Shown in pieces: positions 1 through 8,566 of a stretch of DNA of 64,000 nt. Position 1 is the first letter of the stretch. Every line of letters begins with the position of its first letter. The stretch is from positions 1-64,000 of the forward strand of contig DAOUBP010000127.1 of assembly GCA_034432655.1 (NCBI GenBank), written 5' to 3'. The stretch comes from DAOUBP01 sp034432655. Lineage in GTDB: Bacteria; Chloroflexota; Anaerolineae; CG2-30-64-16. The notes below the pieces were generated by a model. It was not told where the DNA came from and made no database searches. It was given only the letters and a program-made list of their open reading frames with translations. The position numbers were made by a program, and so were the translations under genes.

Positions 1-139
1 AGGTACCTGCGGCGCCGCCCCGGCTCATACATATAGACGTTTGATTTTCTTGGAGGTAACGGTTTGTCCAAGTTTTGTCTGTTAGAAAAACTCACGACCG
101 AACGGCTCGGAAATATTCACGCAGCCCGGCTTGCCTTTG

Positions 140-3100
140 CTACTGTCTTCTGACCAGCGGAAGCAAGACGGTCGCTTTCCAGGTCGGGGCAACCGGCCCT
201 ATCCACAGGGCCCCGTCAGTGGTTGCGACCCGGAGCCAGTAGTAGATTGTAGCTCCGGGCTGCACGGCGGTGTCCAGAAGTTCATAGGTGGCGCCGCTAC
301 CCGGGGAGGCCGTGGGCGGGATGGGCTCAGCGTTCACTTTGGTGCGCCCTTCTGGCGCGGTAAGCGGATCGCCGGCGCGATAGACGTCGAAGTGCTCCAC
401 GATCAACTCCAGCCGGGTGACCCACATCACCCTGGCGCCGCGGCCCGTCCAACTGGCCTGGAACGTTTCAATCTCCAGCCCGGTAGGTGCCAGATAGGGG
501 ATGTCCAAAGGAGCATCAAATCCCCCTGGCCCCAGGGTCACTTCGATCTCCGGCGTGACACCTGCCGTCTGGTTCCCAAAAACAGGTGGTATGATCACCC
601 TGTAGATACCGGCGGGCAAGGCTACCGACCATAGGCCCTCGCTGTCGCTGCTGGCCGTTGCCACAATGACACCGTCGCTGTCTTGCACCTGGATGGGGAC
701 GTTGGCTAAAGGCGTGTCGGCCGGGGGATCGAAATTGCCGTCCCCGTTCGCATCGGTGAACGTCCGTCCGGCCAGAGTGTATAGAGGGACTTCAGCAGCC
801 TCGGAGGCTGTTTGGCTATTGTCGGCCAGACGTCCCGGCCGTTCGTAAGATGCTGTTGCGATGGTGGCCGTATTGGTGATGGTGGTGCCGCCAGGCGTGG
901 CAGGATCCAGGGTAGCCGTGATGGTGATCATGCCGCCGGCTCCCGGCGCCAGATCGGGCAGTTGCCAGGTATAGGTCGTGCCCGGCAATGCCGTCACGGC
1001 GGGATCGCTGGCAGTCCAGGCGGGGGCGATCAACGCGGCCGGCAAGGTGTCGGTCAATACCACGTTGGTGGCGATCACCGATCCGGTGTTACTGTAGCTG
1101 AGGGTGTAGGTGATCGTCTGGCCTGGCTGCCACGGCCCCGCAGGCGTCACCTGTTTTCTCAGGCTGAGGTCGGCGGATGGCAGGGCCAGCGGCGTGGCCG
1201 GGTCGCCGAACAGGATATAGCTGTCAATCAGGTCCTTGAAGAGGCTGGTGCTGTCGTACATGACCTGTTTGGCATAGGTGGTGGCTGGGCCGATTTCGGT
1301 GATGCCGTGTTCGAAGATGGCGGCATAGAATGCGTCGTAGATCACGTCATGCCCTTGCGCCACTCCTTTGCCGGTCGGCGACCAGCTCGCCACTGCGCCT
1401 GCATTCGGCAGGCGCACCACCGTTTCACCGAAGCTTTGCAAAGTACTGCCGGGGTTGATGAAGTCCCCTTCCAGACAGGTCATCGGCAGGAATACCGGGT
1501 ACATCCCGGTGTTGGTCATGCGTGTCTGATCGTTCTGCGCCAGCAAAGGCTCCGATGACCAGTCGCGCGTGGAGGCGTGCCCGTGATAGTTCACGAACAG
1601 TACACCCTGGTTGATCGCGTCAATGATAGCGTTATTGGCAGCCGTCTTGTCGGCATAGTTGACCTGGTAATAGACCTTTTGGCGGTTGAACCCGGCAGGC
1701 AAAACTGACCCTTCTGCCACTTTGTCGGAGTTAACCGGGAAATTGCCGCCCTGGTCGGCGTTATCGGCGATGAACAGGATATCCAGGTTCCAAGCAGCGG
1801 CCGGAGCGGTCTCATAGGCGATAATCTTGTCTACCATTGCCTGGGCATCAGCCAGGGTGTTGGCCGGCAGGCGGCCCAGATGCATGAAGGGAGCCGGGTT
1901 TTTGGCTGGCGGTATCGGATCGTAAGCCACGTAGCGGTTGTCGGCCGCCACGATACCGTCAAACGGGTTGACTGCTGCCAGGTAAGGCGGAATGTAGTCA
2001 ATCATCGTCGTGGAGCTCAACAGGTAGCGGGGGTCATAGTGGCCATCTCCCAGCAGCACCACATAGCGGGGCGCGGGCCGCGGCCAGTTCTCATAGGCAT
2101 GGCGCAAGAAGGCCCGGATGGCGCTTTTGTCCTTGACCCCGCCGTTGAACTCATCGTACACGTCCTGAATATCCACCACCGCTGTGCGATAGTGTTGGTA
2201 TAACCGGCGGTGGGCCGCCAGGCGTTCGGCTTCCGAGCGGAAATCCGCCGGAGTGATGATGATCCAGTCTGCCCCTTCGGCCGGTGCGCGCAGGTAGGAC
2301 GGCGTGTCGAGGACGATCGCTTCTGGCGCTAACAGCTGTCCAGGCGAGGCTGCGATGTAACGGCCGGGCCCGTTCGGAGTGTGCGATAACGCCAGGGTGC
2401 TGCTCGCCAGCAACCCGGGTTGCACGTCGGTCAGCAGCTGAGGACGCTGGGGATCGGAGATGTCATAGACCTGGGTGTCGGTGCCGGTCAGGCCGGTCAA
2501 TGTAACGCCCACGGGCCCCGGAACGTCCACGGCGAAAGAAAACTGGCCTGCAGCCGGCGCAGCGTAAGTGCGGTGATAGGTGACATCGTACCAGTTGATC
2601 AAACCTAAGTCGGTCGTGCTCGCTGTAGGACATGGCGCGGTCAGAGTGATGGTGTTTTCTCCTTCTTGCAACAACCCCTGATCAAAGCTGAAGCTGCCGG
2701 TGAACTCGTCTTGATTGCTGAAGGTTGCCGTGCCGATGGGGGTGCCGTTTAAGTCAAAGAGCGCGGTGTGTTGAATGGGCGTGGAATCGTTCTTGTTGAA
2801 GCCGCGCAGTCGCGGGGTCAGCGTGGCTGTAAAGGGACCTGTTGCCACACCGGGCGTGTTGACGGGGATCGAGACAACGGCAGGTCTGTTGATGCTACAT
2901 GAAGTCTGATAGCGGATCCAGTGCCAGCGGTCCACATCTCCCGTCAATGGGATGGCGCGCACATAGACGGCGTCCTGCTCCAGGTGCAGCGTTTCCAGGA
3001 AGGTCTCGACCTGGGGCAGGGCAGGGTTGGGCGCCCCAGACCTCTCAACCATGTCCAGGCCGGGGCCGTAACCATACGTCAGCCAGTAGATGTTCTTGCT

Positions 3101-3505
3101 GGTGTATTCGGTCCACAAAGTCCGGCCGTAGAAGAGGATGGTGTCTCCTGCTGAGAAGGTGCCGCTGCCGTCGGCATCAACGACCCGCCGGGCGATCTCT
3201 GTCCCCTGCTCGAAAAGCTGGAAGGTGGTCGGGTCTATGGTCGCCAGCGGCAATCCCGCAGCCGCCAGCATCTCGTAGGTGATGGCCTGCATCCCGGTCT
3301 GGCCGACTTGAATTTTGTAGAAATGCCCGCCTGACCCCGGCAGCACTACGACGCTTGGGCTGCTGCCCGGCAGAGCCGCCAAAGCAGGTGGCTGAAAGGC
3401 CGCGTTGAGGGGAGAAGTGTGAGCGAAAAAGGTGCTGAGGAACACCACGACCAGAACAGCCGTCTGAACGATCGCTTGTAAACGTTTTATGTTCGGGAAG
3501 TTCAT
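140..3505 (-). CDS. Exported C25 (gingipain-type) cysteine peptidase with DUF11 and B-type repeat domains
   Basis: 1121-aa secreted protein. An N-terminal signal (hydrophobic residues about 13-28, cleavage near 35) is followed by a beta-rich prodomain. The peptidase core lies at about 410-775 and contains YVVLLGDGHYD (481-491). The Cys/His dyad of peptidase family C25 is recognisable as His643 in NYHGHAS and Cys677 in MTCLEGDF; their 34-residue spacing matches gingipains. Behind the catalytic domain come a DUF11 repeat (about 778-890), a Ca-binding SdrD B-like domain (about 910-985, with DANGDGNFD) and a fibronectin-like tail that ends in LLPLVRRQ. It is likely a surface or extracellular endopeptidase. 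No type IX secretion C-terminal domain is seen. The start ATG follows a weak AAAGG; a consensus-like promoter lies about 90 bp upstream. The target substrate is unknown. Confidence 0.85.
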   Translation of the reverse strand: MNFPNIKRLQAIVQTAVLVVVFLSTFFAHTSPLNAAFQPPALAALPGSSPSVVVLPGSGGHFYKIQVGQTGMQAITYEMLAAAGLPLATIDPTTFQLFEQGTEIARRVVDADGSGTFSAGDTILFYGRTLWTEYTSKNIYWLTYGYGPGLDMVERSGAPNPALPQVETFLETLHLEQDAVYVRAIPLTGDVDRWHWIRYQTSCSINRPAVVSIPVNTPGVATGPFTATLTPRLRGFNKNDSTPIQHTALFDLNGTPIGTATFSNQDEFTGSFSFDQGLLQEGENTITLTAPCPTASTTDLGLINWYDVTYHRTYAAPAAGQFSFAVDVPGPVGVTLTGLTGTDTQVYDISDPQRPQLLTDVQPGLLASSTLALSHTPNGPGRYIAASPGQLLAPEAIVLDTPSYLRAPAEGADWIIITPADFRSEAERLAAHRRLYQHYRTAVVDIQDVYDEFNGGVKDKSAIRAFLRHAYENWPRPAPRYVVLLGDGHYDPRYLLSSTTMIDYIPPYLAAVNPFDGIVAADNRYVAYDPIPPAKNPAPFMHLGRLPANTLADAQAMVDKIIAYETAPAAAWNLDILFIADNADQGGNFPVNSDKVAEGSVLPAGFNRQKVYYQVNYADKTAANNAIIDAINQGVLFVNYHGHASTRDWSSEPLLAQNDQTRMTNTGMYPVFLPMTCLEGDFINPGSTLQSFGETVVRLPNAGAVASWSPTGKGVAQGHDVIYDAFYAAIFEHGITEIGPATTYAKQVMYDSTSLFKDLIDSYILFGDPATPLALPSADLSLRKQVTPAGPWQPGQTITYTLSYSNTGSVIATNVVLTDTLPAALIAPAWTASDPAVTALPGTTYTWQLPDLAPGAGGMITITATLDPATPGGTTITNTATIATASYERPGRLADNSQTASEAAEVPLYTLAGRTFTDANGDGNFDPPADTPLANVPIQVQDSDGVIVATASSDSEGLWSVALPAGIYRVIIPPVFGNQTAGVTPEIEVTLGPGGFDAPLDIPYLAPTGLEIETFQASWTGRGARVMWVTRLELIVEHFDVYRAGDPLTAPEGRTKVNAEPIPPTASPGSGATYELLDTAVQPGATIYYWLRVATTDGALWIGPVAPTWKATVLLPLVRRQ

Positions 3506-3593
3506 CTCTTTTTTGCCTTTCTCTGTCGGTAGCCGTTCCGCCGTCCAATCAAAGCAGTCTCGCTGTCTGTCCGCCCGCCAGGGTTGCTGACCT

Positions 3594-3623
3594 ATTATAG
3601 GGTTTACACACCCTTTAGGCCAA
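3594..3623 (-). promoter_or_regulatory. Promoter of the C25 peptidase gene
   Basis: On the minus strand TTGGCC (3618-3623) and a perfect TATAAT (3594-3599) are separated by 18 bp, giving a leader of about 80 nt. Next to it lies the dyad TTGAC-TTTC-GTCAA (3626-3639), which could be an operator. Confidence 0.6.
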
Positions 3624-3669
3624 AGTTGACTTTCGTCAAGTGCCCAAATCTTGTTTCGGACCCAACGTG

Positions 3670-3698
3670 TTGTCAGCCGGGTGTGGCTATGCTATACT
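3670..3698 (+). promoter_or_regulatory. Promoter of the FAD oxidoreductase / R2lox pair
   Basis: TTGTCA (3670-3675) and TATACT (3693-3698) with a 17-bp spacer, in the divergent intergenic region, directed at the gene starting at 3814. Confidence 0.6.
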
Positions 3699-3813
3699 TG
3701 GCCTGTGTTGGCCAGCGCGATCTCTTTACGCCTCAAGCTCAAAGGTTATCAGGCTGAGGTTACAGCTCGCATTGCGATCGCCCATGCGCTGCACGAGTCA
3801 ATGGGAGGGTACC

Positions 3814-5154
3814 ATGCGTTTCCCGGATCTGCCCCGCTCTTATTGGTATGAGTCCGTCCCCTCGCCGGCGCCCGAGCCGGCCTTGCGCGGTGACCTGTCC
3901 GTGGATGTCGCCATCGTGGGCGGAGGGTTCACCGGGTTGATGACTGCCTATGAGTTGCTGCGCGCAGAACCGACGCTGCGGGTAGCGGTGCTGGAGGCGC
4001 AGACGATCGGCTACGGTGCCAGCGGCCGGAACGGTTCCTTTGGGATGACAGTTGTCGGCCTGGGCTTCGGCGTCAATGCTTGGCTGCGCGGTCGGCAGTT
4101 CGTTAAGGATGCCCACGCGTATATGGAACGAGCGGTTGACCGGATGAGCGAGGTGATCCTGGGGGAGGGTTTGGACTGCGACTACACCCGGCCAGGGTTC
4201 CTGCGCGCCGCAACAACGCCGGCTTACGTCAGGCGGTTGCAAGAGGAGATCCGCCTGGTACAGTCTTTGGGCATTGCGGGCATTGATTGGCTGGAGCCGG
4301 ACGCGGTACGGGCCAGGGTGAACTCCCCGCGTTATCTGGGCGCCATGTGGGAGCCGCGTCTGGTTCTGGTGCATCCGCTCAAGCTGGTGCGAGAGGAGAA
4401 ACGGCTGGCCCAGCGCCTGGGCGCTCAAGTCTTCGAGCACACCCCCGTCCTCGAGGTGCAGCGTATGGGCGCCGGTTTCTGGTTGCGGACGCCCGACGGC
4501 AAGGCGATCGCCCGGAAGATCGTGTTCGCGACCAACGCTTACTCGCACCTGTTCCCTCAGCTGCGCCGCCGGCAGACGCCCGCCTTCACCTACATGATCG
4601 CCACTGAGCCGCTGCAGCCGGAGCAGCTGGCGTCTATCGGCTGGCAGGGTGGTGAGGGGCTGGAGGATGCCCGCAATCTGATCCACTATTATCGCCTCAC
4701 CCCTGATCAGCGGGTGGTGATCGGCGGCGGGCCCGTCGGGCTGACGTATGCCGGCCGGCTCGACGGTGATACGGATGAAGCGGCCTGGCGGCATCTGGAG
4801 CGCCACCTCACCTGGCTCTTCCCGTCATTGCAGGGGGCCCGGATTACCCATCGGTGGGGTGGCCCGTTCTCCGTCACCCTAGACCTGACGCCAGCGCTGG
4901 GTTATGTTGGCGGCCGGGATGCCGTCTACAGCCTGGGGTGCATCGGCCATGGCGTTTCTATGAGCCACCTCAACGCTCAGCTTTTGTGCGATCTGCTGCT
5001 GGAGCGGCAGAGCGAGCTCCTGGCCTGTCCGTTCGTTAACCGCCGCGTCATCCCGTGGCCGCCCGAGCCGATCCGGATGGCTGCCGCGGCAGGCATCCGG
5101 GCTTATCTGCAGGCAGAGGACCGTTGGCACGAGCGCGGCGTCATACCTGCCTGA
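3814..5154 (+). CDS. FAD-dependent amine/amino-acid oxidoreductase (DAO family)
   Basis: 446 aa from the ATG at 3814, which is preceded by GGGAGGG at ideal spacing. The reading frame is open further upstream (to 3640), but that extension crosses the promoter and has no homology-like content. The Rossmann FAD motif [10 protein letters not shown] (about 32-41) and GASGRNGS resemble gamma-glutamylputrescine oxidase/DadA-type flavoenzymes; the C-terminal [10 protein letters not shown] segment is the usual flavin-contacting end of DAO proteins. It should oxidise a C-N bond of an amine or amino acid with FAD, producing an imine and H2O2 or reduced acceptor. The substrate cannot be told. Only 18 nt separate it from the R2lox gene, so the two are probably cotranscribed. 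Confidence 0.8.
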   Translation: MRFPDLPRSYWYESVPSPAPEPALRGDLSVDVAIVGGGFTGLMTAYELLRAEPTLRVAVLEAQTIGYGASGRNGSFGMTVVGLGFGVNAWLRGRQFVKDAHAYMERAVDRMSEVILGEGLDCDYTRPGFLRAATTPAYVRRLQEEIRLVQSLGIAGIDWLEPDAVRARVNSPRYLGAMWEPRLVLVHPLKLVREEKRLAQRLGAQVFEHTPVLEVQRMGAGFWLRTPDGKAIARKIVFATNAYSHLFPQLRRRQTPAFTYMIATEPLQPEQLASIGWQGGEGLEDARNLIHYYRLTPDQRVVIGGGPVGLTYAGRLDGDTDEAAWRHLERHLTWLFPSLQGARITHRWGGPFSVTLDLTPALGYVGGRDAVYSLGCIGHGVSMSHLNAQLLCDLLLERQSELLACPFVNRRVIPWPPEPIRMAAAAGIRAYLQAEDRWHERGVIPA

Positions 5155-5172
5155 CATCTGGAGGTTTGCCTG

Positions 5173-6069
5173 ATGCATGAATCGTTCGTAACTACTACAC
5201 GCGGACTGTTGCGTCACACGCCGGTGATGCGCCTGTTTGAGAAGGCCAAGCGCCTCGGCGTTTGGAATCCCAGCGACATCTCCTTCGACCAGGACGCGCA
5301 GGACTGGGCGCGTTTGGACGAGGGACAGCGTGATCTGATCCTGCGCCTGACCGCCAACTTCGTGGCCGGCGAGGAAGCGGTGACCCTGGACATCCTACCG
5401 TTGCTGTTGACCGTAGCGCGGGAAGGCCGGGTCGAGGAGGAGCTGTACCTCACCACGTTCTTGTTCGAAGAGGCCAAGCACACCGACTTCTTCCGCCGCT
5501 TTCTGGAGGTGGTAACCGGCGATCCGGGCGATCTGACCCGCTATCACGACGCGAACTACCGCGCACTGTTCTACGAAGCACTGCCCCAGGCGATGAACGC
5601 GCTCCTGACCGACCCAACCCCGGCCAACCAGGTGCGCGCCTCGACCACGTACAACATGGTAGTAGAGGGCATCCTGGCCGAGACGGGCTATCACGCATAT
5701 TTGACGGCCCTGGAGCGCAACGGCTTGATGCCCGGGCAGTGCAAGGGGATCCGGCTGCTGAAGCAGGATGAGTCACGGCATATCGCTTATGGGGTCCATT
5801 TCATCTCCCGGCACCTGGCGGCCGACCCCGATCTGTGGCCGGTGTTCGACGAGACGATGAACAGCCTGCTCCCCCACGCGCTGGGCGTGGTGACCGATAT
5901 GTTCGCGGCGTATGAGGTGGTGCCGTTCGGCCTGGTAGAGGACGATTTCGTCAACTATGCGTTGAGCCAGTTCGGCCGGCGTTATGAGCGCATCGAGAAG
6001 GCGCGCGGCGCGTCGGTTGAGGAGCTCAATCGGCTCACCCAGGCCGCGCTGGATGAAGAGGAGGGATAA
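5173..6069 (+). CDS. R2-like ligand-binding oxidase (Mn/Fe, R2lox)
   Basis: 298 aa, ferritin-like helical protein related to the ribonucleotide reductase R2 subunit. All six metal ligands of R2lox can be placed with a constant offset of 2 from the published Geobacillus numbering: Glu67, Glu100, His103, Glu165, Glu200, His203. The pair that forms the unique Val-Tyr ether crosslink is present (Val70, Tyr160), which separates R2lox from true NrdB/NrdF. The family assembles a Mn(III)/Fe(III) site and binds a long-chain fatty acid; its physiological substrate is not established. A strong GGAGG precedes the ATG. It is the second gene of a pair with a flavin oxidase, suggesting a joint oxidation pathway. 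Confidence 0.9.
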   Translation: MHESFVTTTRGLLRHTPVMRLFEKAKRLGVWNPSDISFDQDAQDWARLDEGQRDLILRLTANFVAGEEAVTLDILPLLLTVAREGRVEEELYLTTFLFEEAKHTDFFRRFLEVVTGDPGDLTRYHDANYRALFYEALPQAMNALLTDPTPANQVRASTTYNMVVEGILAETGYHAYLTALERNGLMPGQCKGIRLLKQDESRHIAYGVHFISRHLAADPDLWPVFDETMNSLLPHALGVVTDMFAAYEVVPFGLVEDDFVNYALSQFGRRYERIEKARGASVEELNRLTQAALDEEEG

Positions 6070-6249
6070 AGCCGGCCACCCCAGGACGGCTCGTGGGTCA
6101 CTTGGCGCGTATGTTGCCATGCCGACAGCACCGCGCCCAAGTCCGGTTCACCGGGCGCTGCCAGGCAGCCCGATCCATGCATGGTCGGGCGGGCCGGCGT
6201 GACCGCGCACGCGACGGGCGGCGGGTGGCCGGTGGCGGCCAGGATCGCC

Positions 6250-6345
6250 CGGCGCTGAAGTCGCCGGGCTGCCGAACAGCGCCCGCTCAAGCGGGCTGGA
6301 ATGGCCACAAGCAAACCACATGGCCCACTAGAGCCGTTACTCCGG
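6250..6345. repeat. Mosaic palindromic intergenic repeat, copy 1
   Basis: Contains, in order, a GCCCGGCG...CGCCGGGC hairpin built around GAAGTCGCCGGGCT, a GCCCGCTCAAGCGGGC hairpin, ATGGCC, and a GAGCCGTTACTCC segment. The same modules recur in similar order at 37.5-37.7 kb. It sits between the converging R2lox and NUDIX genes, where it may also act as a transcription barrier. Confidence 0.6.
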
Positions 6346-6362
6346 AGGGGCGGATTTTTCGG

Positions 6363-6905
6363 TTACGATAGCGCGTCCAGCGCCAGCATGATCCCCGCCA
6401 CCGAGGCCATAGAATTGATCCGGCCGCTGCGCACCAGCGAGCGGAGCTCCTCCGGCGTGTGGAAGCTGACCACCAGGGACTCTGTCTCGTCCAGGTGCGC
6501 AGGACCGTCCGGATAGGCGCCGCGTGCCAGGAAGATGTGCGCCCGGGTGGTGCCGCGGTTGGTGTCAATCACCAGATGGCCCAGCGATTCCCAGGTGGGC
6601 GCGCTGAGTCCTGTCTCTTCGTGCAGTTCGCGTTGCGCAGCGTGCAGCGGCAACTCGGCCGGCGAATCGAGGTAGCCGGCCGGCAGATCGTAGCTTTCCG
6701 CAGCGATGCCGTGTTTGTACTGGCACACCAGCGGCACAGTGCCGTCGGTCAACAGCGCGAAGACCATGGCATAGTCGCGCGCCTCGGCGCGCAGGTATCC
6801 GTTGATGCGCCGGCCGTCCGGCAGCAGGACATCTTCTTCCCATACCCGCAGCCAGGGCGGACGGTCGAGCAGGAGATGAGAGGTCAACGTGGTCCAGGGC
6901 TTCAT
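6363..6905 (-). CDS. NUDIX hydrolase, ADP-ribose pyrophosphatase-like
   Basis: 180 aa. The NUDIX box is AAQRELHEETGL preceded by LPAGYLDSPAEL; the spacing between the box Gly and first Glu is one residue longer than the textbook consensus. The N-terminal beta-rich part resembles the ADP-ribose/NDP-sugar pyrophosphatase subgroup, which cleaves nucleoside diphosphate derivatives with Mg2+. It is monocistronic, convergent with R2lox and divergent from the LysM gene. Substrate assignment is only by subgroup resemblance. Confidence 0.8.
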   Translation of the reverse strand: MKPWTTLTSHLLLDRPPWLRVWEEDVLLPDGRRINGYLRAEARDYAMVFALLTDGTVPLVCQYKHGIAAESYDLPAGYLDSPAELPLHAAQRELHEETGLSAPTWESLGHLVIDTNRGTTRAHIFLARGAYPDGPAHLDETESLVVSFHTPEELRSLVRSGRINSMASVAGIMLALDALS

Positions 6906-7059
6906 TTAGGCTTCCGTGTTGACGCGCGGTTTGACATCGCGCGCGGTTTCGAGTATCTTTTTGTTGTCGTGTGATCAGTAACCTGATTGTACACCATCCG
7001 GGCCGTGCAGCTCTAATGAGGACAGGTCAGCAATTCCAAATTGAGGCCCGATCAGAATT

Positions 7060-7132
7060 TTGGACTGGAGGCTTCAGCCGGTTTCCAGGCATGCGGGGTC
7101 ACCCTGAGAGACCGGCTGAAGCCTCGATTCCG
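7060..7132. repeat. Interspersed inverted repeat (GAGGCTTCAGCCGGT family), copy 1
   Basis: Perfect 15-bp inverted arms GAGGCTTCAGCCGGT (7068-7082) and ACCGGCTGAAGCCTC (7111-7125) around a 28-nt loop, flanked by short GGACT/GATTCC ends. It lies upstream of the LysM gene and is the best-preserved of at least six copies in the window. Confidence 0.85.
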
Positions 7133-7188
7133 GCGTAGTTGCGATTCCTGCAGGCCGGGCCGGTAATCCCAAATGAAGAGGGGAGTCT

Positions 7189-8259
7189 ATGCGGATAGGC
7201 GCACGAAACAAGTCTGTGCTGTACGCTGTTTTGGTCGTGTTGTGCGTTGCAGCCCTGGCAGTTCCCGGCCAGGCCCAGGCGGCGCCATCCGGCGACGAGA
7301 TCATCTACGTGGTGCGGCCCGGTGACCGGCTGGCCGACATCGCCGCGCGTTACGGCGTTACCGTCACCAGCATCGTGCAGCGCAACGGGCTGAGCAACCC
7401 CGATGTGATCTATCCGGGCCAGCGGTTGAAGATCCCGGCCGGCGGCAGTGCGGACGGCCCGACCGCCCCTGCCGGCGATAGCAGCGCGAGCGTCCGCTAC
7501 TATACCGTGCAGCCCGGTGACACCCTGGGCAAAATCGCCCGCGCTTATGGCGTCAGTGCCGCGGCCATCAGCGCCGCCAACGGCATCGCCAACCCTAACG
7601 TGATCTGGGTGGGCCAGCGGCTGGTGATCCCCGGCGCGGGAAGCCCCGCCTCACAGCCGGCCGGCCCGGCTCCTGCTCCAACGCCGAAGCCCGCGCCTGC
7701 TGCGCCGGTAGTGCATGTGGTGCAGGCCGGCGAGACGTTGAGCCAGATCGCCCAGCGTTACGGCACCACGGTTGCCGCATTGGTGTCTGCGAACGGCCTG
7801 GGCAGCGCCGACTTGATCCGGGTCGGCATGCGCTTGACCATCCCCAAAGCAGGCGCCCAGGTCTCCTATGTCGGGCAGGCCGCCCGCTTTGTGGTCAGCA
7901 TCTCGCAGCAACGGTGCTGGCTCTACCGCGGGGACACGTTGGTCAGCCAGTGGGTCTGTTCTACCGGCCGTCCCGGCGCGGCGACGCGGCCGGGCACCTA
8001 TCGGGTGCAGTCCAAGCTGCCCAAGGCCTATGGCTCTACCTGGAACATCTGGATGCCTTATTGGCTGGGCATCTATTGGGCCGGGGCCACCGAGAACGGC
8101 ATCCACGGCCTGCCGTGGAACGCGAAGACAGGCGCCCAGGTATGGACCGGCTATGTAGGCACACCCATCACCTACGGCTGCGTCATGCTCGATAACGTCA
8201 ACGCCAAGATGCTCTACGATGTGGCGTACATCGGCATGCCGGTGATCATCAAGCCGTAA
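7189..8259 (+). CDS. Exported LysM x3 / L,D-transpeptidase (YkuD)
   Basis: 356 aa with signal peptide (hydrophobic 10-27, AQA cleavage near 31). Three LysM peptidoglycan-binding domains (about 39-83, 104-148, 176-219) are joined by Pro/Ala linkers. A C-terminal YkuD L,D-transpeptidase domain (about 231-356) follows. Catalytic Cys331 lies in TYGCVML and the upstream His306 in NGIHGLP. The usual signature is SHGC; here the second His is Tyr329 and the residue two after Cys is Met. The enzyme class makes 3-3 crosslinks or anchors proteins to peptidoglycan outside the membrane. GAGGGGAG precedes the ATG. The gene is followed directly by a tandem palindrome array. Confidence 0.88.
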   Translation: MRIGARNKSVLYAVLVVLCVAALAVPGQAQAAPSGDEIIYVVRPGDRLADIAARYGVTVTSIVQRNGLSNPDVIYPGQRLKIPAGGSADGPTAPAGDSSASVRYYTVQPGDTLGKIARAYGVSAAAISAANGIANPNVIWVGQRLVIPGAGSPASQPAGPAPAPTPKPAPAAPVVHVVQAGETLSQIAQRYGTTVAALVSANGLGSADLIRVGMRLTIPKAGAQVSYVGQAARFVVSISQQRCWLYRGDTLVSQWVCSTGRPGAATRPGTYRVQSKLPKAYGSTWNIWMPYWLGIYWAGATENGIHGLPWNAKTGAQVWTGYVGTPITYGCVMLDNVNAKMLYDVAYIGMPVIIKP

Positions 8260-8269
8260 AGCCAGAAAG

Positions 8270-8422
8270 TAATGCGAAATTTATTTCGCAAAATGGCACC
8301 AACCCGTAATGCGAAATGAATTTCGCACAACTGCCCTCGTCGCACACGCGATGGCACCAACCCGTAATGCGAAATTTATTTCGCAAAATGGCACCAACCC
8401 GTAATGCGAAATTTATTTCGCA
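8270..8422. repeat. Tandem palindrome array A (four copies)
   Basis: Four copies of TAATGCGAAATTTATTTCGCA (second copy with GA at the centre), three of them separated by the 16-nt spacer AAATGGCACCAACCCG; the second spacer has an extra 21-bp insert but ends with the same sequence. The core is an 8+2+8 palindrome. The array starts 11 nt after the L,D-transpeptidase stop. The rest of 8423-8566 holds no recognisable gene, only AGCGCTG direct repeats and the OsmC ribosome-binding site GGAGG. Confidence 0.9.
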
Positions 8423-8566
8423 GAAGCACACTCGCCGCAAACGTGCGTTCACTTTGCCCTTTGCGCGTAACCTTCCCCGCCCGTCCGGCATCCTAATGTG
8501 ACGGTACACATACGGCAGCGCTGAATCATCGCAGCGCTGCTGACCTGACTCGGAGGATCTTACAAC

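Noticed and set aside
64..153. A 29-codon TTG-started frame after GGAGG at the window start
   Set aside because: It overlaps the end of the C25 gene and has no recognisable feature; SD-like sequence alone is not enough.
3640..3813. N-terminal extension of the FAD oxidoreductase
   Set aside because: It covers the promoter, lacks an SD, and the flavoprotein begins normally at 3814 after GGGAGGG.
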